Assembly (NCBI GenBank): GCA_963734015.1 | Contig: CAVTFG010000024.1 | Span: 94,490 to 158,489 of the forward strand | Length of the DNA: 64,000 nucleotides | DNA from: JALZKA01 sp963734015 | GTDB taxonomy: Bacteria > Actinomycetota > Thermoleophilia > Solirubrobacterales > 70-9 | Reading direction: 5' to 3' | Shown here: positions 16,751 to 24,374 of the stretch, piece by piece | How the letters are laid out: every line of letters starts with the position of its first letter | Numbering within the stretch: the stretch's first letter is position 1 | Translations under genes and position numbers: made by a program | Notes under the pieces: generated by a model | The model's input: only the letters and a program-made list of their open reading frames with translations | Database searches by the model: none | Told to the model about the DNA's origin: nothing

Positions 16751-16814
16751 GCCAGGCTCCGGACGCCCAGGGAGCGCCTCCGGGCGGCCGAGCACGCGAG
16801 GAGAGGTGGATCGG

Positions 16815-18285
16815 ATGACGACCGAGTTGGACACGCGGCCCTGGGCGGGGAAGATCTTCGTCGACGGAGAGTTCCGCGCGGCCGAGGGATCGGCGGAGGC
16901 GCCCGTGATCGACAAGGGGCGGGGCGAGGAGCTCGCGCGCGCGGGCGTGGCCTCGGCCTCGGACCTCGAGGGGGCGGTGGCGTCCGCCCGTGACGCCCAG
17001 CGCGCCTGGGCGGCCGAGCCGTATGACGTCCGCGCGGGCCTGCTGCGGCGGGTCGCGCAGCGCGTGGAGGAGCGCGGCGACGAGATCGCCGAGCTGATCG
17101 TCCGCGAGACGGGTTGCATCCGCGGCAAGGCGGACTACGAGGTGGGCGCGGGCGCGAACGAGCTCTGGGAGGCGGCCGGGCTGACCTCGCGGGCGACCGC
17201 CGAGGTGGTCCCGTCCCACAACCCGGGCAAGCTCAGCCTCGTCCAGCGCGTGCCCGTGGGCGTCGTCGGCGCGATCACCCCGTGGAACTTCCCGTTCGTC
17301 CTCGGGATGCGGGTGATCGCCCCCGCGATCGCACTCGGGAACACAGTCGTCATGAAGCCTGCCCCGCAGACGCCGATCACCGGCGCGCTCCTGATCGCGG
17401 AGATGTTCGCGGAGGCCGGGGCACCGCCAGGGATCCTCCAGGTGGTCGCCGGGGGCGATGAGATCGGCGAGCACCTGGTCGCGCACCCCGCGGTCCGGAT
17501 GGTCCACTTCACCGGGTCCTCCGAGGTCGGCCGCGAGATCGCGAAGATCGCAGGCGGCCAGCTCAAGCGGGTGTCGCTGGAGCTCGGCGGCAACAACGCC
17601 CTCGTCGTCCTCGACGACGCGGATCATCGAGGAGGCGACGATGATCGGCGCCTGGTCCGCGTTCCATTACCAGGGCCAGACGTGCATCACGGCGAGCCGG
17701 CACATCGTCGCCGAGAGCCTCTTCGATCGCTACGTCGAGCGCCTCGCCGAGCGCGCGAAGGCGATCACGGTCGGCGACCCGGCGTCGGAGGAGGTGGGCC
17801 TCGGCCCGATGATCAGCGAGGAGCAGCGCGATCGCGGCCACGACATCCTCGAGCGCTCGATCGCAGCCGGCGCGCGCGTGGTCGAGGGCGGCAGCTACGA
17901 GGAGCTCTTCTACCGGCCGACCGTCGTCGTCGACGTGACGCCGGACATGCCGGTCTGGCGCGAGGAGATCTTCGCCCCGGTCGCGCCGGTGATGGCGGCG
18001 GCCGGCGACGACGAGGCGCTGGAGCTCACCAACGACACCGAATACGGTCTCGTGAACGCGGTCCTGACCGGATCGACCGAGCGGGGCCTCGCGTTCGCCG
18101 AGCGCGTGCGGTCCGGGATGGTGCACGTCAACGACTCGACCTGCCTGGACGAGGCGCACGTTCCGTTCGGCGGCATGGGTGCGTCGGGGCTCGGCGGCCG
18201 CTCGGGCGGCGAGGCGAATCTCGAGGAGTTCACCGAGCGGCGCTGGATCGGGGTCCAGCGCTCGGCGGTGGAGTACCCCTACTGA
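16815..18285 (+). CDS. Aldehyde dehydrogenase, benzaldehyde/vanillin-dehydrogenase-like (one frameshift)
   Basis: This is an NAD(P)-dependent aldehyde dehydrogenase, about 489 residues. Visible are the cofactor segment TPWNFPFVLGMR, MKPAPQTPITG, VHFTGSSEVGREIAK, the general-base LELGGNN, the catalytic Cys in FHYQGQTCITASRH, and EEIFAPVAPVM. The sequence resembles aromatic-aldehyde members, but specificity is uncertain. Near 17625 the frame shifts by one between VVLDDAD and IEEATMIGAW. Both halves are otherwise intact, so a single indel error is likely. ATG 16815 is favoured by the GAGGAGAGG at 16798-16806. Two FAD enzymes and a small subunit follow. Confidence 0.85.
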
Positions 18286-18319
18286 GAATGCGGGACACTC
18301 GGGCGAGGATCCAGCGCAC

Positions 18320-19672
18320 GTGACCTGCGACCTGTTGGTGATCGGCGGCGGCGTCGCCGGCGCGACCGCCGCCGCCCACGCGGCCGACGCGGGCGCCGAG
18401 GTCGTCGTGGTCGAGAAGGACTCCCGGCTCGGCGGCTCCGGAGCGCTTTCCGCGGGGATCCTCTGGACGGCGCCGGACCGCGAGACGCTGAGCAGGGTCT
18501 GCCCGCGGGCGGACTCAGCGCTCGGCGAAGTGCTCGTCGACGGATACGACGCGGCGGTGGAGCGGGTGCGCGCGGCCGGCGTCGAGGTCAGCGAACGGTG
18601 GGACGGACAGATGGGCTTCGGGGTCGCCCACCGGATCGACATCCACGGATGGCTCGAGGCGGCTCGCGAGCGAATCGAGAATGGGGGCCGGGTCGCGTTC
18701 GGCCGCGCGGCCGAGGCTCTGGTCGTCGATGGGGACGTCGTGCGCGGCGCCCGGGTCAGTGGTCCCGGCGGGACCGAGGAGCTGAGAGCGGGCGCCGTCC
18801 TGTTGGCGACAGGCGGCTTTCAGGGCAGCGCGGACCTGGCGCGTCTCCTGATCGGCGTGGGAGCCGAGCGCATGCCGGTGCGCGCGAACCCGAACAGCGT
18901 CGGGGACGGTTATCGGATGGGCCTCGACGCCGGCGTCGCGCCCGGCGGCGCGCTCGACTCGTTCTACGGCCACCTGCTTCCGAGCCCGCTCCGGCGCCTC
19001 CGCCCGGAGGACTATCTGCCCCTGACCCAGTACCACTCCCATGCTTGCGTGGTGGTCAACCTCTTCGGCCGCCGGTTCGCGGACGAGTCGCGCGGGGACG
19101 AGGTCACGAACCAGGCACTCCTGCGACAGGTGGGCTCGCGCGGCGTCCTGCTCTGCGACGAACGCGTCCGCGTGGAGCACGCGGTCGGGCCGCCGTATCC
19201 GCACGGCCAGGACGTTGATCGGTTCGCGGCGGCGCGGGCGTCCGGCGCTCGCGTCCTGAACGCGGACTCGCTCGACGAGCTGACCGACCGCGTGGGCCGC
19301 TGGGGGGTGAACGCGCCGCGCTTGCGGCAGACGCTCGCGGACGTCGAGGCGGCGGCGGCAGGCTCACCGCCGGCTCCCGACGACGTCCTGATCCCGGGAT
19401 CGCCCCCACCGCTCCGCCAGCCGCCGTTCCACGCGGTCGAGGTCCAGCCCTCGATCACCTTCACGTTCGGCGGGCTGCGCGGCGACGCCGACGGCCGCGC
19501 GCTCGACCCGCAGGGCCGGCCGGTGCCCGGGCTGTTCGTCGCGGGCGCCGACCTGGGCGGAGTCCAGGAGACCGGCTACGTCGGCGGGCTGGCGCTCGGC
19601 CTCGTCTTCGGCCCGCGCGCCGCCGACGCGGCGCTGGGCGCGACGCAGCCGGAGGCGGTGGCCAATGCCTGA
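18320..19672 (+). CDS. FAD-dependent oxidoreductase, fumarate-reductase/ketosteroid-dehydrogenase flavoprotein family
   Basis: This is an FAD-binding-2 family flavoprotein of 450 residues. The dinucleotide fold LLVIGGGVAGATAAAHAADA starts at once after GTG 18320. VVVEKDSRLGGSGALSAG, VLLATGGFQGS, NSVGDGYRMGLDAG and the C-terminal ITFTFGGLRGDADGRALD plus GLFVAGADLGGVQETGYVGG are typical of the family. Members reduce or dehydrogenate C=C bonds next to carbonyls. The gene overlaps the GMC oxidoreductase by 8 bp, so the two are translationally coupled and probably act on one pathway. Substrate unknown. Confidence 0.82.
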   Translation: MTCDLLVIGGGVAGATAAAHAADAGAEVVVVEKDSRLGGSGALSAGILWTAPDRETLSRVCPRADSALGEVLVDGYDAAVERVRAAGVEVSERWDGQMGFGVAHRIDIHGWLEAARERIENGGRVAFGRAAEALVVDGDVVRGARVSGPGGTEELRAGAVLLATGGFQGSADLARLLIGVGAERMPVRANPNSVGDGYRMGLDAGVAPGGALDSFYGHLLPSPLRRLRPEDYLPLTQYHSHACVVVNLFGRRFADESRGDEVTNQALLRQVGSRGVLLCDERVRVEHAVGPPYPHGQDVDRFAAARASGARVLNADSLDELTDRVGRWGVNAPRLRQTLADVEAAAAGSPPAPDDVLIPGSPPPLRQPPFHAVEVQPSITFTFGGLRGDADGRALDPQGRPVPGLFVAGADLGGVQETGYVGGLALGLVFGPRAADAALGATQPEAVANA

Positions 19673-21281
19673 CGAGACTCCCGACGTCCTCATCATCGGG
19701 GCCGGCGCCTCGGGCGCGGTCGCGGCCAAGCGGCTCGTTGAGGAGGGCTTCGACGTCGTCTGTCTCGAACAGGGCGATTGGCCGGACTACACCCTGGCGC
19801 GCGCCGCCCACCCCGACTACGAGCTGACCGCCGCGCGGGACTGGAACTGGGACCCGAACCTGCGCGCGGCCCCGGCCGACTACCCGGTCGACGACTCGGA
19901 CTCCGACATCACCGCGCTCATGTGGAACGGGGTCGGGGGCGGGACCGTGGTCTACGCAGCGCACTGGCAGCGCAACATGCCGTCCGACTTCCGGGTGCGC
20001 ACGCTCGACGGGGTCGCCGACGACTGGCCGCTCACCTACGAGGACCTCGAGCCCTACTACGTCCGGGTCGAACGCGACTGGGGGGTCTCCGGCCTCGCCG
20101 GCGACACCGGCTTCCCCGGCGGGGAAGGGCCGCCGATGCCGCCGGTCCCCATGGGCGAGATGGGCCGCCGCGTCGCCCGGGCCCACAACGAGCTCGGCTG
20201 GCACTGGTGGCCCGCGCCGAACGCGATCGCCACCCGCCCGTACGGCCGCCTCAACGTCTGCGTCCAGCGGGCCGCCTGTCTGCGGGCCTGCGCCGACGGG
20301 GCCAAGGCGAGCGTCGACATCACGTACTGGCCGGACGCGATCGAGCGCGGCGCGAGGCTGCGCACGGGTGCTCGCGTGAAGAACCTGATCGTCGGCTCCG
20401 ACGGGCTCGTCGAGGGCGCCCTCTACGTCGACTCCGACGGCGTCGAGCAGGTGCAGCGCGCCGCGGTCACCATCATCTGCGCCAACGGCGTGGGCACGCC
20501 CCGCCTGCTGTTCCTGTCGGCGACCGACGAGCAGCCCGACGGGCTCGCGAACTCGTCCGGGCTGGTCGGGAAGCGGTTGATGATGCATCCGTTCGGCACC
20601 GTCACGGGATTGTTCGAGGACGACCTCCGCTCCAATCAGGGCGCCTGGGGCCAGCACATCCACTCGCTCGAGTTCTACGAGACCGATCCGGAGCGGGACT
20701 TCGTCCGCGGAGCAAAGTGGGGGCTGCAGCCGACCGGCGGTCCCCTCGCGATGACGCAGGCCTACCCGTGGGGCGACGAGAACTCGATCTGGGGGTCGAC
20801 GTTCCACGAGGAGATCCGGCGCCGGCTCGGCCACTCGGCGATGTGGGGGTTCATCTTCGAGGACCTGCCCGAGGAGGCGAACCGGGTCGAGCTCGACCCC
20901 GTACGCACGGACGACCACGGGATCCCGGCGGCAAAGCTCTCCTACGAGATGTCGGAGAACTCGCGGCGGATGGTCGAGTTCCACGAACAGCGCGCGGAGG
21001 AGTCGCTGCGCGCCGCGGGCGCCTACGACGTGATCGTCGCGCCCCAGATCCGGGCGACCGGCTGGCACCTCCTCGGCACCTGCATCATGGGCGAGGATCC
21101 CGCGAGCTCCGTGGTCGACCCGTGGGGCCGGACGCACGACGTGCCGAACCTGTTCATCTTCGACGGCAGCGTCTGGCCGACGTCCTCGGGCATGAACCCG
21201 ACCGCCACGATCGCGGCGCTGGCGCTGCGGTTCACCGACCGGCTGATCGCCGAGCGCCGCGACCAGGAGCGCCCACTGTGA
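19665..21281 (+). CDS. GMC-family oxidoreductase (gluconate-dehydrogenase large-subunit type)
   Basis: This is an FAD-dependent alcohol or sugar dehydrogenase of 538 residues. The N-terminal FAD fold is LIIGAGASGAVAAKRLVEEG, followed by VCLEQG, NGVGGGTVVYAAHW and WPLTYEDLEPYY. The C-terminal catalytic region is GWHLLGTCIMGEDP, GRTHDVPNLFIFDGSVWPTS and GMNPTATIAALALR, with the His and Asn expected of GMC enzymes. The short gene 21334-21769 encodes a gluconate 2-dehydrogenase subunit-3-like partner, so the pair resembles gluconate or sorbitol dehydrogenase without its cytochrome c subunit. No Tat or Sec signal is visible on this subunit. Confidence 0.88.
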   Translation: MPDETPDVLIIGAGASGAVAAKRLVEEGFDVVCLEQGDWPDYTLARAAHPDYELTAARDWNWDPNLRAAPADYPVDDSDSDITALMWNGVGGGTVVYAAHWQRNMPSDFRVRTLDGVADDWPLTYEDLEPYYVRVERDWGVSGLAGDTGFPGGEGPPMPPVPMGEMGRRVARAHNELGWHWWPAPNAIATRPYGRLNVCVQRAACLRACADGAKASVDITYWPDAIERGARLRTGARVKNLIVGSDGLVEGALYVDSDGVEQVQRAAVTIICANGVGTPRLLFLSATDEQPDGLANSSGLVGKRLMMHPFGTVTGLFEDDLRSNQGAWGQHIHSLEFYETDPERDFVRGAKWGLQPTGGPLAMTQAYPWGDENSIWGSTFHEEIRRRLGHSAMWGFIFEDLPEEANRVELDPVRTDDHGIPAAKLSYEMSENSRRMVEFHEQRAEESLRAAGAYDVIVAPQIRATGWHLLGTCIMGEDPASSVVDPWGRTHDVPNLFIFDGSVWPTSSGMNPTATIAALALRFTDRLIAERRDQERPL

Positions 21282-21333
21282 GGCGGAGTCCGAAGGACGG
21301 AGCCGAGCTCCCGCCGTTGTTGAGGCGGCTTGT

Positions 21334-21769
21334 GTGAGTGGCGGGCATGCGATCGGCGCGGAGCTGCGAGGCGTGTTCGCGGGGCTCGCCGACGTCCTGA
21401 TCCCCGCGGGCGAGACGATGCCTTCGGGCGGCGAGGTTGCCCTCGAGCGGGGAGCGCTCGACGCCGTGCTGGCGGTCCGCCCCGACGTCGTGGCCGATCT
21501 CACCGGGCTCCTGGAGGCCGCCCGCGGGGCCGATCCCGCGGTCGAGGTCGAGCGCCTGCGTACCGAGGACGAGGCCGGGTTCGGCCTGCTGACGACCGTC
21601 GTCGCCGGCGGCTACTTCCTGGACGAGGGTGTGCGGCAGGCGATCGGCTATCGCGGCCAGGAGGCGATCCCGGCCGGAGCCGACGGACCCGCCCGACTAC
21701 GAGCGCGACGGGCTACTCGCCGCGGTGGTCGAGCGCGGCCCGATCTACCGCCCGACACCCGCCTCGTAG
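21334..21769 (+). CDS. Gluconate 2-dehydrogenase subunit 3-like protein (one frameshift)
   Basis: This is a small partner subunit of the preceding GMC enzyme, about 144 residues. FAGLADVLIPAGETMPSGG and VAGGYFLDEGVRQAIGYRGQ are typical of the family. The normal C-terminus DPPDYERDGLLAAVVERGPI, then YRPTPAS, is found in another frame after a one-base shift near 21680. In gluconate dehydrogenases this subunit usually has a Tat signal that exports the large subunit. I see none here, so a cytoplasmic location or a different partner is possible. Start is GTG 21334. Confidence 0.75.
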
Positions 21770-21843
21770 CGCACCTCGCCGGGCCGGTGGCCCAACGCTG
21801 CCGACTGATGCGTATTATCCTCCGGCGTGATGCGGAAGGAACA

Positions 21844-21858
21844 TTCCACAATACAGAA
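21844..21858 (+). promoter_or_regulatory. IclR-type operator upstream of malate synthase
   Basis: TTCCACAATACAGAA lies 31 bp before the malate synthase ATG. Related 15-mers occur at 23514 (ATCCACATTGCGGAA, in front of the iclR gene) and 28215 (TTCCGCAATACGAAA, in front of the ThuA mosaic gene). A TATTAT -10-like hexamer lies at 21813-21818. The assignment to the IclR protein is inference from proximity and repetition. Confidence 0.6.
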
Positions 21859-21889
21859 CACACGATGAATCCTTGAAAGGAGCGGGTCG

Positions 21890-23482
21890 ATGGGGACTGC
21901 CACCGAGATCGAGGTCGGGCCGGCGATTGGCGGCGAAGCGCAGCGGGTGCTGGCCGGCGACGCGCTCGAGTTCGTAGCGCGGCTGCACGAGCGGTTCGAG
22001 CCGCATCGACAGGATCTGCTCGAAGCCCGGGCCAAGCGCCAGGCCGCCATCGCAAGAGGCGAGATTCCCGGATTCCCCGATGACAGCGAGGACGTTCGGG
22101 CGGGCGACTGGCGGGTGCCCCCGGCGCCGGCGGACCTCGAGGATCGCCGGGTCGAGATCACGGGGCCGGTCGAGCGCAAGATGATGATCAACGCGCTCAA
22201 CTCGGGCGCCAAGGTGTTCATGGCCGACTTCGAGGACTCGCTGACGCCCACCTGGCGGAACGTGGTCGAGGGCCAGGCCAACGTGATCGACGCGGTCGCC
22301 GGCACGATCTCGTTGACGACCGAGGACCGGGAGTACCGGCTCGCCGAGCAGACCGCGACCCTGGTCATTCGCCCGCGCGGCTGGCACCTGCCCGAGCCGC
22401 GAATGCGGGTCGGCGGCGAGCCCGTCTCGGCATCCCTGTTCGACTTCGGGTTGTTCATGTTCCACAACGCGGCGGCGCTGGTCGAGGCCGGCAGCGGGCC
22501 GTATCTCTACCTGCCCAAGCTCGAGGGCCGGAACGAGGCGAGGCTCTGGCACGAGGCGTTCGTCTGGGCCGAAGAGGCGCTCGGGTTGGAGCAGGGCACG
22601 GTCCGGGCGACGGTCCTGATCGAGACGATCCTCGCGGCGTTCGAGATGGAGGAGATCCTGTTCGAGCTCGGCGAGCACGCAACAGGGCTCAACGCGGGGC
22701 GCTGGGACTACATCTTCAGCATGATCAAGAAGTTCCGCGACCTGCCCGGGTTCGTCCTGCCCGACCGGGCTCAGGTGACCATGGCGGTGCCGTTCATGCG
22801 CGCGTACACGGAGCTCCTGGTGCGCAGCTGCCACCGCCGGGGCGCGCATGCGATCGGCGGGATGGCCGCGTTCATCCCCAGCCGCCGAGACGCCGGGGTG
22901 AACGAGCGGGCGATCGCCCAGGTTCGCGCCGACAAGGAGCGCGAGGCGAAGGCCGGGTTCGACGGCAGCTGGGTCGCTCATCCCGATCTCGTGCCGCCGG
23001 TGCGCGACGTATTCGACTCGGTGCTGAGCGATCGCCCGAACCAGCTCGGCTTCACCCGGGCCGACGTCGACGTGGCGGCGTTGCAGCTGCTGGACGTGGA
23101 CGTTCCCGGCGGGCGGATCACCGAAGCCGGCCTCCGCAACAACATCAGCGTCGGGATCCGCTACATCGCCTCCTGGCTCCAGGGCAACGGGGCCGCCGCC
23201 ATCTTCAACCTGATGGAGGACGCGGCCACCGCCGAGATCGCCCGCTCCCAGGTCTGGCAGTGGATCCGGCACCGGGCCGAGCTCGACGACGGGCGCCAGG
23301 TGACCCTGGAACTCGCGCTCGGGATCCAGGACTCAGAGCTCGCGAGCCTGCGCGAATCGCTCGGTGACGAGGCCTATGATGCCGGTCGCTACGCAGAGGC
23401 GGCGGAGCTCTTCAGGCAGGTCGCGCTCTCGGCGGACCTGGCCGAGTTCCTCACGATTCCGGCGCTCGAGAGGATCTCCTGA
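21890..23482 (+). CDS. aceB: Malate synthase A
   Basis: This enzyme condenses glyoxylate with acetyl-CoA to malate in the cytoplasm. At 530 residues it has the isoform A length (not the ~720 of isoform G). Conserved segments are ITGPVERKMMINALNSGAKV, FMADFEDSLTPTW, RGWHLPEPRM, YLPKLEGRNEARLW, VLIETILAAFEMEEIL, LNAGRWDYIFSMIKKFRD, GAHAIGGMAAFIP and GSWVAHPDLVP, covering the catalytic Arg/Glu/Asp region. AAAGGAG precedes the ATG. It is followed by an IclR regulator and by glycolate oxidase, which makes its glyoxylate. No isocitrate lyase is in the window, so the role here is probably glycolate/glyoxylate use. Confidence 0.96.
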   Translation: MGTATEIEVGPAIGGEAQRVLAGDALEFVARLHERFEPHRQDLLEARAKRQAAIARGEIPGFPDDSEDVRAGDWRVPPAPADLEDRRVEITGPVERKMMINALNSGAKVFMADFEDSLTPTWRNVVEGQANVIDAVAGTISLTTEDREYRLAEQTATLVIRPRGWHLPEPRMRVGGEPVSASLFDFGLFMFHNAAALVEAGSGPYLYLPKLEGRNEARLWHEAFVWAEEALGLEQGTVRATVLIETILAAFEMEEILFELGEHATGLNAGRWDYIFSMIKKFRDLPGFVLPDRAQVTMAVPFMRAYTELLVRSCHRRGAHAIGGMAAFIPSRRDAGVNERAIAQVRADKEREAKAGFDGSWVAHPDLVPPVRDVFDSVLSDRPNQLGFTRADVDVAALQLLDVDVPGGRITEAGLRNNISVGIRYIASWLQGNGAAAIFNLMEDAATAEIARSQVWQWIRHRAELDDGRQVTLELALGIQDSELASLRESLGDEAYDAGRYAEAAELFRQVALSADLAEFLTIPALERIS

Positions 23483-23513
23483 GACCCGGTCGTGCGGCGG
23501 TTGGGAGGGGCGA

Positions 23514-23552
23514 ATCCACATTGCGGAATTGCAGTCCCGTGATGGGTAATAT
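23514..23552 (+). promoter_or_regulatory. Autoregulated leaderless promoter of the iclR gene
   Basis: TAATAT at 23547-23552 lies 6 nt before the GTG at 23559, so the transcript should start at or next to the start codon. The operator-like ATCCACATTGCGGAA (23514-23528) covers the -35 position, consistent with autorepression. Confidence 0.6.
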
Positions 23553-23558
23553 GAGACC

Positions 23559-24359
23559 GTGGCAGCTCGGCGCGACAGCGTGCAGTCCGTTTCGCGGGCG
23601 TTCGACATTCTCGAGGCCCTGGCGGGCAATGACGAGTTGGGCGTGACCGACCTGGCGACGCGGACTGGGCTCGTGCCGAGCACCGCGCACCGGCTGCTGG
23701 CGACGCTCGCCAAGCGCGGCTACGTCAGCCAGCGCGCGGACTCGGGCCGCTACGCACTCGGATACAAGCTCGTCGAGCTCGCGAACGGCCTCGAGCAGGA
23801 GCTCGCCCGCCTGCGTCGCGTCGCGCGGCCCCACCTGGAGGCGGTCCAAACGGCTACCGAGGAAACGACCAACCTGGTCGTCCTCGACAGCGATCGTGTG
23901 ATCTACGTCGATCAGGTCCAGGGGTCCCGGAGCGTCCGCATGTTCACGATCGTGGGAGCGGCCGCGCTCGCCCACACGACCGCGGCCGGCAAGGCGATCC
24001 TCGCGTTCGGCTCGCCTGAGGCAGTGGCCGCGTTGTACCCGGAGCGGGAACCGCTCGAGCGCCTCACGACCCGGACCCTCACCACCGTCGAGGCGCTCAA
24101 CGACGATCTCGCACGGACGGCCAAGCGCGGTTATGCGATCGACAACGAGGAGCACGAGGAGGGCGTGAGCTGTGTGGCGGCGCCGGTCCTCGACCGCGAC
24201 GGTCGCCCGCGGGCGGCGATCAGCATCTCGGCTCCGACGGCCCGCGTTCTGCACCCTGACACCGCCGAGCTGGGCGCGCTCCTGCGCGAGCACGCCGAGC
24301 GGATCTCGGCCGCCCTCGGTCGCGGCGCGCAGGACGGCGACCGCACGGCCGCGACGTAG
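23559..24359 (+). CDS. IclR-family transcriptional regulator
   Basis: This is a 266-residue regulator. The N-terminal winged helix (VSRAFDILEALAGNDELGVT, then DLATRTGLVPSTAHRLLATL) is followed by the IclR effector domain, with TNLVVLDSDRVIYVDQVQG, HTTAAGKAILAF, KRGYAIDNEEHEEGVSCVAA and PVLDRDGRPRAAISISAPTA. Members sense small acids such as glyoxylate or pyruvate, and this one sits between malate synthase and glycolate oxidase. A glyoxylate or glycolate effector is therefore a reasonable guess. Operator copies occur before malate synthase, this gene and the ThuA mosaic gene. Confidence 0.92.
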   Translation: MAARRDSVQSVSRAFDILEALAGNDELGVTDLATRTGLVPSTAHRLLATLAKRGYVSQRADSGRYALGYKLVELANGLEQELARLRRVARPHLEAVQTATEETTNLVVLDSDRVIYVDQVQGSRSVRMFTIVGAAALAHTTAAGKAILAFGSPEAVAALYPEREPLERLTTRTLTTVEALNDDLARTAKRGYAIDNEEHEEGVSCVAAPVLDRDGRPRAAISISAPTARVLHPDTAELGALLREHAERISAALGRGAQDGDRTAAT

Positions 24360-24374
24360 TTCTGCGGTGCGGTC

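Noticed and set aside
21844..21858. Sigma-70 promoter directly at the operator before malate synthase
   Set aside because: No convincing -35/-10 pair with 16-18 bp spacing could be placed; only the isolated TATTAT at 21813 is noted.
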